Shown here: piece after piece, positions 46,803 to 64,000 of the stretch
How the letters are laid out: each line of letters begins with the position of its first letter
Position numbering within the stretch: position 1 is the first letter of the stretch
DNA from: Culex pipiens pallens
Lineage: Eukaryota; Arthropoda; Insecta; Diptera; Culicidae
Direction: 5' to 3'
Length of the DNA: 64,000 bases
Assembly (NCBI RefSeq): GCF_016801865.2
Contig: NC_068938.1
Coordinates: forward strand, 51,910,493-51,974,492
Notes under the pieces: generated by a model
Seen by the model: the letters and a program-made list of their open reading frames with translations, nothing else
Database searches by the model: none
What the model was told of the DNA's origin: nothing
Program-made: the position numbers and the translations under genes

Positions 46803-49770
46803 GGAATGAAGTGAAACTAACTAATCGCAATTTGAAATTTGCAACAATTGTAATTATTTCTAGAGTCTTTTAAAGGTCCTGTAAGCTATTGTGTTTCATA
46901 TGTTTATAGGATCCATTCAAAAAAAAAAGCTCTAGATTTTTTGGTAAAGAGCAACATTTAAAATGGCATAACCAGATATAAAACATAGGACAATTTTATG
47001 GCTGCTCATTTTGGATATTCGATTAGATAAAAATGATTGACAAAATAAAAAAAAAGTTTTTAAGTTTTTGCAGAATCCCTCGTTGAAAAATTAAAATAAA
47101 AAAGTCATTGATTTTTTTTCAGTATCTTATATTTCCAATATTCTAAAAGGAAAATGCATTAAACCATAAAAACGCTCCAAACAATATGTCAGTAAAAAAT
47201 TTAAAATAAAAAAATTGGTGGTCTGGATGGAGGGGTCAGGGAAAAGTCAGGGAATTTTATTTTGGGATTTGGATCGACACCATGAGTTATGATTCCAGAT
47301 CCTGAATCAGCTTCTTCATGGTGCATAGTGTTTGAAGACCTCTTTAGTGAAGGACATGACCATGAACCGCGAGGTTTCTAGGGTCTCGAAAGGTCGTCAC
47401 TACGTGTGTCTAAGAATAGAGTCCTATTTTTCTAAACCACCCACATTGCCCTAACGTCCATGGGTAGATAATTGTATTGTGAACAACAGGTATATTGATT
47501 CTATGATTCCACTTCAAGACTCTTGAACCTATTGGTCAACATCAGGGTCCTCACCATAATACTCAACACTGAGCAACCAAACAGAAGACTAACTTCAAAT
47601 TAAACCTTTCGCATTTTGATAAGAGAAACTTTGTCCTCTAAAGTCCTTAAAAAGTTTAAAATCGTAATTTTGAGCACTAAACTGTGAGCACTAACTGTGG
47701 TACTTCCGTAGTAAACCTATCACCCGTTGCAACATTCCCAAAAAGTCAGACATCAACTCACCTGAAACCTAACCTTCCAGTTGGACCGTCCGACATCACA
47801 TCGACCGAGCATGCCGTCGATGCATTTCTCGGAACGACAACCGAGCTGACAGACCTGACGATACAGCTAGACGCGACGACCCAACGGCGCGACACTATCC
47901 GCAAGGAACGCAAAGCCAAACGAGGTATGACGATGGTAATTGGTTATGAGTCATACCACGTGGGTTGATTCTAATTGTGGGTTGACTCATCGCAACACTT
48001 TTTTTGTAAGCCTTGTTTTTACGTTTTATTTGTTTCATTTTTCATTCTATGTTTTGCTCATTTCATGTAAATATAATGCTCGTTTCCAAGTACCAATTAG
48101 GATCGAAAGCTGTGCTAATATTGCTAACATTTTCATAAAATAAATCAATGATTTTATCATGAAGCAAATAAAGTTCTAAAGGAATGTATCAAATTTTCTG
48201 TATTTTACGTAGTTTTGGTAAAATTTTGTAGTATTCAGGATGAAAACACACTCAGAATGATTCGGAAACTTATAATTTAGATCATTTGAAATATTTTCAT
48301 AAGCTAAATCATTGATTTTATCATGAAGCAAATAAAGTTCTAAAGGAAAGTATCAAATTTTCTGTATTTTACGTAGTTTTGATAAAATTTTGTAGTACTC
48401 AGTAAGAATCAAACTCAGAATAATTCGGAAACTTGTAATTTAGATTATTTGAAACATTTTCAATAAATAAATCAATGATTTTAACATGAAGCAAATAAAG
48501 TTCTAAAGGAAAGTATAAAATTTTCTGTATTTTACGTAGTTTAGGTAAAATTTTGTAGTACTCAGTAAGAATCACACTCAGAATAATTCGGAAACTTGTA
48601 ATTTAGATCGTTTGAAACATTTTCATAAAATAAATCAATGATTTTATCATGAAGCAAATAAAGTTCTAAAGGAATGTATCAAATTTTCTGTATTTTACGT
48701 AGTTTTGGGAGAATTTTTTAGTATTCAGGAAGAATCACACTCAGAATAATTCGGAAACTTATAATTTAGATCATTTGAAACATTTTCATAAACTAAATCA
48801 ATGATTTTATCATGAAGCAAATAAAGTTATAAAGGAAAGTATAAAATTTTCTGTATTTTACGTAGTTTTGGTAAAATTTTGTAGTACTCAGTAAGAATCA
48901 CACTCAGAATAATTCGGAAACTTGTAATTTAGATCATTTGAAACATTTTCATAAAATAAATCAATGATTTTATCATGAAGCAAATAAAGTTCTAAAGGAA
49001 AGTATCAAATTTTCTGTATTTTACGTAGTTTTGGTAAAATTTTGTAGTACTCAGTAAGAATCACACTCAGAATAATTCGGAAACTTGTAATTTAGATCGT
49101 TTGAAACATTTTCATAAAATAAATCAATGATTTTATCATGAAGCAAATAAAGTTCTAAAGGAATGTATCAAATTTTCTGTATTTTACGTAGTTTTGGTAA
49201 AATTTTGTAGTATTTAGGAAAAAACACACTCAGAATGATTCGGAAACATATAATTTAGATCATTTGAAACATTTTCATAAAAAATCAATGAAATCAATGA
49301 TTTTACCATAAAGTTCTAGTCATAAAATGAGGCATTTTTATTTTTTCTGTAGTTTTACGTAGTTTTGTGATTTGTTTTGTGAAAATAATGGAAATTTGAG
49401 AAGTTCATCATAATCCTGAGATCATAACGGAAATTTTGATATATAATTTTATGGGTTTTGCTAACATTTTAGCAAAGTTATTGTGTTTTTGCAGCGTAGC
49501 AAAAATGTTCCCGCTTGAGTCGCTTTTCGGAAATACACGCGGAAAAAAGTTGCTCCGACTAATTTAGTCGTAGTTATTAGAGGATTGATCAAATCGAGAT
49601 CTGCAAAGTTCTAGGCTCATCTGGAGATCCGTACAAATCTCTGGAAAAAGGAATCATCCAGATTGGTTGAGTTTTGGCTGAGAACCAGCGAGTTGAAGTT
49701 AGCGTTCCAACTTTTTTTCCGCCTTGGTCGTTCGTGTAAGTACGGGATGCCTTGGACGGAGGAGTGTTAA
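46803..49770 (+). repeat. Tandem unit 3 (2968 bp): spacer, 7 monomers, element right end
   Basis: Same spacer (offset 3620 from unit 2), 7 monomers, one fewer than unit 1 (164 bp shorter). It ends at TTAA (49767-49770), but the following sequence (GAAAACAAATAAGAG) is not the spacer, so the tandem block stops at the element boundary. Confidence 0.92.
47781..47924 (+). pseudogene. Exon-like fragment, copy 3
   Basis: Third copy of the 144-base exon-like block, with the same borders as the first two. Confidence 0.45.
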
Positions 49771-50111
49771 GAAAACAAATAAGAGAGAATTCACTTGGAC
49801 TCTTTTGTAACTTTTGAACAAAATTGTATTAATTGAGAACAAATGTTCACGTAACTTGTGGATGGCTTTTTAGGAGTTTGTCCCATTCCTAGAAGGAGAA
49901 TTCACATTAGACTTTTTTAGTCAGCGCTAATGATTCGTTTTGACACCAACAGTCATAAAAAGTTGTGTAGCAAAAAATGAGCAAAAACATGAAACTAAGC
50001 TCAGAGTAATAAAACCAATCCTGACAGCTTATCTTGAGCCGTTAATCATTGAGCAAGATGCAATTCCCAAACGAATCATTGCGTTGGAGTTAGATGCCAA
50101 ATTTATCGGTA
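49771..50111. other. Flank of the giant element, no recognised gene
   Basis: AT-rich. GAGAATTCAC occurs twice (about 49787 and 49898), each followed by a GACT(C/T)TTTT-like piece. Small open frames have no known relatives. Confidence 0.4.
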
Positions 50112-50115
50112 TTAA

Positions 50116-50407
50116 CACTTGTAGCCCCAACGGGGTCAAAATAAGTAGGAAATGCATTTTCATCGGCTCTTTGAACCCTTGGAAAACTAGTTGGAAATGC
50201 CTTTTTCATTGCAACTTAGGGTAGACGTTGGTGTTTTGGATCTACCTTGTTGGAGGTGGTTTTTGACAGCCTTCCGGATCGAATGCAACAAGAATCATCC
50301 AAATCGGTTGAGTTTTCCCGAGATACAGCCGGTTGAAGTTTCATTTCCAACATTTTTGACCCCTTTGATGCTTCGCATAAGTTTTGAACCCGTTGGTGCT
50401 ACAAGTG
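50116..50407. mobile_element. 292-bp TTAA-type MITE, likely relative of the giant foldback
   Basis: Ends CACTTGTAGCCCCAACGGGG and, reverse-complemented, CACTTGTAGCACCAACGGGT. Flanks TTAA (50112-50115) and TTGA (50408-50411), a one-base decay. Near the right end it carries AATCATCCAAATCGGTTGAG and GGTTGAAGTTTCATTTCCAAC, which resemble the outer arm of the giant foldback (AATCATCCAGATTGGTTGAG, GTTGAAGTTAGCGTTCCAAC). Confidence 0.65.
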
Positions 50408-52357
50408 TTGACAAAACAAATTTAAAGTAACTTAAATCTCTTTTTACAGATCGACTTTTGATTTCTGTTGACAGATTCTATTGATGATATTTGATTTGCT
50501 CTTAGTCTAAAGGCAATGAAATGTTTTAAGCTTTTAATGATATAAAATTTGAATAAAATCAAATTCTGTTGATCATGCCAACATTTTGAGTTTTTCTGTT
50601 TATCTGTATTAATAAACCAATGCCATGCTTAATAGGGAATCGGTTGTCACCGACCCTCTCCGAAATAAAACTTTGAAGATATGTTATTCTAGGCTTATAT
50701 AAGCCTTTTTTGTGTACATGGAGACTGTTGCATTTAAGAATGACTTTTGAAAAGGGTGTAAGTTATTTAAATGTTTTTATTTTTCATAGTTTTAATATTG
50801 CTTTGCATCGAAGCCGTTGCATCGTTTCAAACTAAGATAAAAGACAAACTTTTAAAGTTCCGAAGCTAAATTTTTGGTTGTGTTCTCGATTTGCTTTCGC
50901 TAAATTTGTTTTTAAAATACCCTGAACGTACAAAAAGCCTCACTAAAAATACAATTTATATTAAATTGCTTATTTGGAAAGTGGTCTAAACGTTTTAATT
51001 TTGAAAGACGATTACGGAAATCGATTTTCCAGACAACTATATTTTCCATATAGACCATTATACAGTGGACCTGATCGCAAAATTAATAGGAAAATAGATT
51101 TTTGGAAAAATTATGAAGTTTTGGAGCTTTGGTATCTTCAGATCTAGGTGCTGAACAGTGGTTCGCAAAACGGCCTCAATTGTGAACTGTCAAAGTGGAA
51201 CCAATTTACTGTTTGCCAAAAGTAATACTCTCTAGAGTAGAGTAGAGTATTGTATATCGATCATTAAAAAAATGAAGTTTTTTTCAAGCGTGAACAATTT
51301 GTGGCTCTTGAGAACCTGGAGTTGAAGTCAAGAAATCTCTAAAAAGATGAAGGCAAGTTCGTATTTTTTTATAATTATGAATTGAAGTTGTTTATGGAGT
51401 CGATGCAGTTGTATCCATCCAGAAGCTACCTTAATTTTATTTTGATTCCGTTTTAAAACCTACTGGTTTAGTGAACATCTTCTTTGTTTGTTGGTTCAGC
51501 TTCGCTAGAATTAGCGACGTTTTTTTCACTGGACTGGTCATCCGCAAAAAAGAAAAACCTCTTCTAACCGATCCAAACTTGAAAACACACAATTTTCCAT
51601 CCAAAAATGTCAAAAACTAGACAAAATAAGACATATATTATTATAAAACAGCTCATTTACCAGTAAGAAAAAAGTCATGCTTGTGCTTGAACAGCCTACT
51701 GCGCTGTAAGTGTAAACAAAGTAGGATCATTCGAAAATCACGTGACGCATTCGCTCTATTCATCACCCAGCTTCAGATGAGTTGTTACAAATGGGAAGAG
51801 GCAATTTATGGTTTGGTTGAAAATTAGTGTGGTTCACGATTAGGGTGATTTTGAAAAAAAATTAATAAAGTTGTTAATGCAAGTTTGAAACCTTAATATC
51901 TTGAAAAAGTGTACTCCAATTTTTTAGCGCCAGGTTGCATTCTCGAAAAGGGGTAATCTAGCACTACAAACACTGACAATTCTCAGGGGTGTTTTTCTTC
52001 AAACTCGAGATATCTGTGATAATGTCTAATTTTCAAGAGAAAATTATATGGGAAAATGTCCAACTGTATTTTTTTCCTCTGAACCTAAATCTGCTCTAAG
52101 AATTTGATTAAATATTTAATTTTGATTTTTGAAAAAGAGTTTGGTCATTTTTGTGTTCTTGCTCCATATCTTTATGTGAGACTTGATGATTTCGTTTCGA
52201 AAATAATTTACCGGGAATCTCTTCCAATTTTATATAACTTAACCTTTTTTTATACGATTTAACGGTTTCGAAATACTGCATCATTTAAATTAGAAAACAC
52301 GACAATTTTGAATTAATTTACGCCCTACTCAAAAGTCATTTTTGGGTTCAACTGGTT

Positions 52358-52384
52358 CTATATATATATATATATATATATATA
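52358..52384. repeat. (TA)n microsatellite
   Basis: About 13 TA units directly left of the palindromic element; short TATATA remains on its right, fitting insertion into a TA tract. Confidence 0.85.
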
Positions 52385-53615
52385 CAGCAATTCCATTTGA
52401 AAAGAGCCTAAACCAAAAAAAAGTTCTCCGATCGGGCTCAAAATTTTTCTGGGGGTTCCTTGGCCAAAATAATTAGACCCGTATTTTTTTGTTTGGCCAT
52501 TAGGGTGGCCTACATCGTGCTAGGGTGGTTCAAAAAATGGCAATTTTCGTCATTTTTCGCAAAAACCACTTTTTTCTAAAAATCATATCTCCGCGCCATT
52601 TCATCCGATTTTAGCTGTCTTAGACGCAAAAGAAAGGTGATGAGTTTGGCTATTTGGGAAAAATAGTAAAAAGTTCCAAAAATCTAGCTTAACTATTGAA
52701 AAAGTCGTATGAAAACTTAAAATGGCGTTTTGACCGTGTCTGGACCAAAGAGCCTATGTCTGAAAATATTTTTATCGGATTCCTCGGAAAATTTCACATA
52801 ACATATCAAAAAATTGGCGATGTCGAACCGTACGTTTCCGAGATATGATTTTTTGAAAAAAAAACTGCGTTTTTCGACGCGCCACGCGCAAAAACGGGAA
52901 AATGACGAAATCGGCAAAAAATCAACTTTTTTCACTAAAACTGCGATAACTTAAAAATTTCAGCGATGACCTATACATGTTTGGGTACCAAAAGTTGCGT
53001 CTTTCAATTACGAAAATTTTGATACCCAAACATGTATAGGTCATCGCTGAAATTTTAAAGTTATCGCAGTTTTAGTGAAAAAAGTTGATTTTTTGCCGAT
53101 TTCGTCATTTTCCCGTTTTTGCGCGTGGCGCGTCGAAAAACGCAGTTTTTATTTTCAAAAAATCGTATCTCCAAAACGTACGGTTCGACATCGCCAATTT
53201 TTTGATATGTTATGTGAAATTTTCCGAGGAATCCGATAAAAATATTTTCAGACATAGGCTCTTTGGTCCAGACACGGTCAAAACGCCATTTTAAGTTTTC
53301 ATACGACTTTTTCAGATTTTTGGAACTTTTTACTATTTTTCCCAAATAGCCAAACTCATCACCTTTCTTTTGCGTCTAAGACAGCTAAAATCGGATGAAA
53401 TGGCGCGGAGATATGATTTTTAGAAAAAAGTGGTTTTTGCGAAAAATGACGAAAATTGCCATTTTTTGAACCACCCTAGCACGATGTAGGCCACCCTAAT
53501 GGCCAAACAAAAAAATACGGGTCTAATTATTTTGGCCAAGGAACCCCCAGAAAAATTTTGAGCCCGATCGGAGAACTTTTTTTTTGGTTTAGGCTCTTTT
53601 CAAATGGAATTGCTG
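52385..53615. mobile_element. 1.23-kb near-perfect palindrome (foldback), TA target
   Basis: Two arms of about 600 bp are reverse complements with few mismatches; the turn is near 52998-53012 around AAAGTTGCGTCTTTCAATT. Ends CAGCAATTCCATTTGAAAAG on both sides, flanked by TA. Inside: TAGGGTGGCCTACATCGTGC and CGCGCCACGCGCAAAAACGG. The high arm identity suggests a recent event or arm conversion. Open frames at 52717-52935 (-) and 53085-53294 (+) are mirror images and not genes. Confidence 0.88.
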
Positions 53616-53718
53616 TATATAAAAATGGGTTGTTTAAGCGTAATACATGTATCTAAAAAGTTGTATTTAAATCGGAGAGGGTCAAGTTTAAAGTGTCTGT
53701 TTTGGCGGGAATTGTTTA

Positions 53719-54500
53719 ATAAGGAGTATGAAATATGTAGCAATATTACACGATTTTGGGAATGGCCTATTTTGGGATTCAATCACATCGTTATTAAAAA
53801 AAAAATAGCGTTGCATAAACTTTCTAGTTTGTGTCACATAAATTTGGTTAAAAACAATAAAAAATATCAAACAAAAATAGAAGCCTAATTTTTTGTGATT
53901 TAATGTGTAAAAAGTATAAAAAAATCATTTATATTTCTGTTGATTTGTAATAGTTTCTTTAACAGAATTTGTTACTCTGGGTTTTGAAAAATATATACCA
54001 GACTTGATGCCTCGATTATATTAAGTTCCAATTATCCATAGTTCGAATACGCCATCCAACAAATAAAACAAAAATTAACGTTAGATAATCTAGACTGTAT
54101 TTGTAACATGCTCAGTAAAATGATTTGTTTTAAGGAGTTTTACGAATTCGCTATTTATCTATGACTTTCGAAACTTAACTAAATTTTTTGCTCAGATATA
54201 AAATAAAAAAAAAAGATGTTTGATTTGGTAGAAGCCCTGAGCCACCAAATTTATTTTAACATTCAAACTGATTAAAAAATATTTCCAAAAAAAAACTCGT
54301 ATTCAATTGTTTTTGCTCGCCAACACCTTAGCTCAGCAACAAACTAACGACGATCATCACAACAACAACACGGGCCCGAAGACAGGAAAATTGGCGACTC
54401 GTGAGCTTTCGTGCCCGGGCACTGCACCCCTTCTTGCTCCTCGTGGGCCCCCTCCCCTCCCTCCTGAAATGACCCGAAGCAGCGCGTGTGGGGCTCTCGC
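53719..54500. other. Upstream region of the cuticle gene
   Basis: AT-rich to about 54290, then GC-rich with C-rich and CCTCCC patches (54400-54475). No gene recognised; the last 250 bases probably carry promoter-proximal elements. Confidence 0.45.
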
Positions 54501-54515
54501 GTCGCTCGTTTAATC

Positions 54516-54523
54516 TATATAAG
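54516..54523 (+). promoter_or_regulatory. TATA box of the cuticle-protein gene
   Basis: TATATAAG, in a GC-rich context and about 255 bases before the proposed ATG. Start of transcription is expected near 54545, giving a 5' UTR of roughly 230 bases that ends with a (GCA)n run and CAAAATG. TATA boxes are common in insect cuticle genes. Confidence 0.6.
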
Positions 54524-54774
54524 TAGGGTAGAACGAACGATCGACCTGGCTATTTACTTGTCTCCGGTGAAAAGTGACGGACGTGTCCAAACTGGGTCTG
54601 TGGAGTGAAAACCTAATTTGAGAAGCACGTGGCTGTGAAAAGCACGACAACGAGGGTGAAGAGAAAGAAGAGAGCGCACGTGTTTGCAAAAATTTGATTG
54701 ACTTTGGAGTTGGAAACAGTGCGTTTCGTTGCGAAGAGACAAGTGGAGTTGCAGCAGCAGCAGCAGTTTGCAAA

Positions 54775-62412
<7,638 letters not shown>

Positions 62413-62434
62413 GAGTGTGCAATTTTTCTAGTTA

Positions 62435-62440
62435 TTTATT
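62435..62440 (-). terminator. Polyadenylation signal of the aldolase gene
   Basis: AATAAA on the minus strand, about 63 bases after the aldolase stop and only 23 bases beyond the stop of the converging cuticle gene. Confidence 0.6.
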
Positions 62441-62458
62441 GTTATTGTACAAATTTTT

Positions 62459-62464
62459 AATAAA
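62459..62464 (+). terminator. Polyadenylation signal of the cuticle gene
   Basis: AATAAA 47 bases after the cuticle stop. The two genes' 3' UTRs therefore overlap. Confidence 0.65.
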
Positions 62465-62502
62465 AAGAAATAAAATTTCTCCAACCAACGTGTACGTACT
62501 TT

Positions 62503-63559
62503 TTACTTACGTAGCTGCTTGCTAAGGCTGTAATATTGCTTTTCGACATCGTCCAGCAGTCCGGACGCCCCAAAACGGAACAGTTCCGGGGTGAGCCACT
62601 GCTCTCCCAGAGTTTCCTTTATCATAATCATCCAAGCCACGGCATCCTTCACCGTACGAACTCCACCCGCAGGTTTCAAGCCAATCTTCTTTCCCGTCAA
62701 CCTGTAAAACTCCTGAATGGCACGAATCATAACCAACCCAACTGGCAGCGTGGCATTCACAGCTTCCTTCCCCGTAGACGTTTTAATAAAGTCAGACCCC
62801 GCCATCATTGCCACCATCGACGCCTTGTACACATTCACCATGGTTCCGCACTCTCCAATACCAAGAATGGTCTTCAGATGCGCTTTGTCGCCGCAAGCTT
62901 CACGCATCTTGACGATCTCCTCGTACAGCTGGTTCCACTTGCCGTTCAGCACCAGGCTCCGATCAACTACGATATCAATCTCGGTCGCTCCTTGCTCGAT
63001 GGCGTACGTAATCTCCGCGAGTCGCGAGTGCAGCGGATACTGTCCCGAAGGGAATCCGGTGGCCACTGGGAATTAAATTAAATGAGTATCTTTACTTCCA
63101 ATCACACCAAGTACCTACCAGCGGCAATCTGAATCTGGTCCAGTCGCTTCAACGCCCCCAGCGCCCTGTACGCATCGCCAACCCGGCTCGGGTACACGCA
63201 CACCGCCGCCGTATGAACCTGGCCATAGTCTTTGGGGTCTGCCAGTCGTTCGGGAAACGGATAGGCCGCCCTGAAGCAAAGCCGCTCGACGTTCGCTCGC
63301 GTATCGTCGCCGCTCAGCGTCGTCAAATCGGTCAGGCTTAGCGCCTTGAGTGTCCAGTGGAGCAGCTGAGCCGGCGATTGTCGCTTGATAAGTGTCGATG
63401 TCAGCAGGTCAACCGAGCGTTCCACGCTGCGTAGATTGACGTACACCTTTTCCAGCGGAATGGGGTCTTGGGAGGATAGATGGGATGGTTAGTTGGTTGA
63501 TTTGTCTAGTTTCGAGGAGATCAAGACTTACCGAAAGGAATTACATTGTTAACAATCAT
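62503..63559 (-). CDS. DERA: Deoxyribose-phosphate aldolase (3 exons)
   Basis: Exons 63532-63559, 63119-63466 and 62503-63065 on the minus strand (introns of 65 and 53 bases, GT-AG), 312 residues, against about 318 in vertebrates. Cleaves 2-deoxyribose-5-phosphate to glyceraldehyde-3-phosphate and acetaldehyde in deoxynucleoside breakdown; cytosolic. A DeoC-type (beta/alpha)8 barrel: VCVYPSRVGDA, then AVATGFPSGQ formed over the second splice, EIDIVVD with catalytic Asp 156, ILGIGECGTM, DFIKTSTGKE with the Schiff-base Lys 220, and GLKPAGGVRT with the second active Lys 256. All three are intact, so activity is likely. The start MIVNNVIPF is the only ATG giving an open first exon. It ends 90 bases from the cuticle-gene stop. 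Confidence 0.95.
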
Positions 63560-64000
63560 GTTTGAGTTTGAGGTAGATTAGGTGTACTTAAAAGGAATGC
63601 TTAGTAACGTTGATTAAAGTGTTCAACACAGTGCAATTGATAACAAGATGCTACGGCTACAACTAGAGAGACAATTTAGAGAGAAATAAAAACAGCATAC
63701 GTTTCAGTGGTGCCAGCTCAATTTTATTCAGCAAACAGTTTTGTTGAAAAAAAAACAAAATATGTAGAACGAGGGGTATACTTTCAGAGTTTGTACTGAT
63801 TTCAATTGGAATTAATCTTTGAAATATTTCATACGTACGTTTTCCTCGGTGAGTTTTTTTATTGTTCATTTCAAAATGGGTTTAATACTTTTGCAATTCG
63901 ACGTGATCGTGCTATCTTGTTGCACGTCGATTCTGGACCGAATTGAGTTAAGAACGCCATTTTGTGCAGCTTTCAATGCCTCACCTTTTGACCTTCACAG
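63560..64000. other. Upstream region of DERA
   Basis: Holds the DERA 5' UTR and promoter, which cannot be placed exactly (no TATA box seen). A minus-strand open frame at 63663-63869 has no known relatives. The last 100 bases are GC-richer and may belong to a repeat that continues outside. Confidence 0.4.

Larger units (their letters stand above)
50640..53718. mobile_element. Worn foldback related to 24516-25101, with nested insertion
   Basis: The left part (CACCGACCCTCTCC, TGTTATTCTAGGCTTATATAAG, CATCGAAGCCGTTGCATCG) matches the left arm of the 24516 element. The right end carries AAATCGGAGAGGGTC in opposite sense. A (TA)n run at 52358-52384 took the palindrome at 52385-53615. Ends are imprecise. 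Confidence 0.5.

Noticed and set aside
52717..53345. Paired open frames in the palindrome at 52385-53615
   Set aside because: Mirror images produced by the inverted arms; no domain.

Overview
The window looks like nuclear DNA from a culicine mosquito, probably Culex or a close relative (inference). It is AT-rich and gene-poor, and its few genes are typical of an insect: an RR-type cuticle protein, deoxyribose-phosphate aldolase, V-ATPase subunit D and proteasome assembly chaperone 4. Introns have GT-AG borders, polyadenylation signals are AATAAA, and the DNA between genes is packed with foldback elements, MITEs, tRNA-derived SINEs and a non-LTR retrotransposon. Nothing bacterial, organellar or viral was seen.

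Layout. 1-1.4 kb: a minisatellite of about 136-147 bp units, open in several frames but probably not coding. 2-17 kb: non-coding DNA with many cut-and-paste remnants, including two copies of a CCCGGG-rich element, one of which carries a 1.35-kb foldback. 17.8-18.2 kb: PSMG4. 21.6-22.3 kb: an intronless, diverged V-ATPase subunit D gene. 23.8-30.6 kb: nested repeats. Here a foldback encloses a SINE that was split at its B box by a gag-only non-LTR retrotransposon, which was itself hit by a MITE. 30.7-49.8 kb: the most unusual part, a giant inverted-repeat element bounded by TTAA. Its arms are arrays of a 163-bp satellite, with another foldback at the centre. It is followed by three tandem copies of its right half, joined by a 1.3-kb spacer that carries an exon-like fragment. 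50-54 kb: more foldbacks, including a near-perfect 1.2-kb palindrome. 54.5-62.4 kb: a cuticle-protein gene whose six-codon first exon is separated by a 6.5-kb intron from the rest. That intron holds an N gap and a 2-kb poly-G tract, almost certainly an assembly artefact. 62.5-63.6 kb: deoxyribose-phosphate aldolase on the minus strand, tail to tail with the cuticle gene.

The four genes do not form a functional cluster. The cuticle and aldolase genes converge, with polyadenylation signals lying inside each other's 3' flanks. The main biological interest is the transposon archaeology: several foldback classes told apart by target-site duplication (TA, TTAA and 4 bp), and a satellite-armed TTAA foldback that resembles Drosophila FB elements in architecture and appears to have spread laterally in whole satellite monomers.
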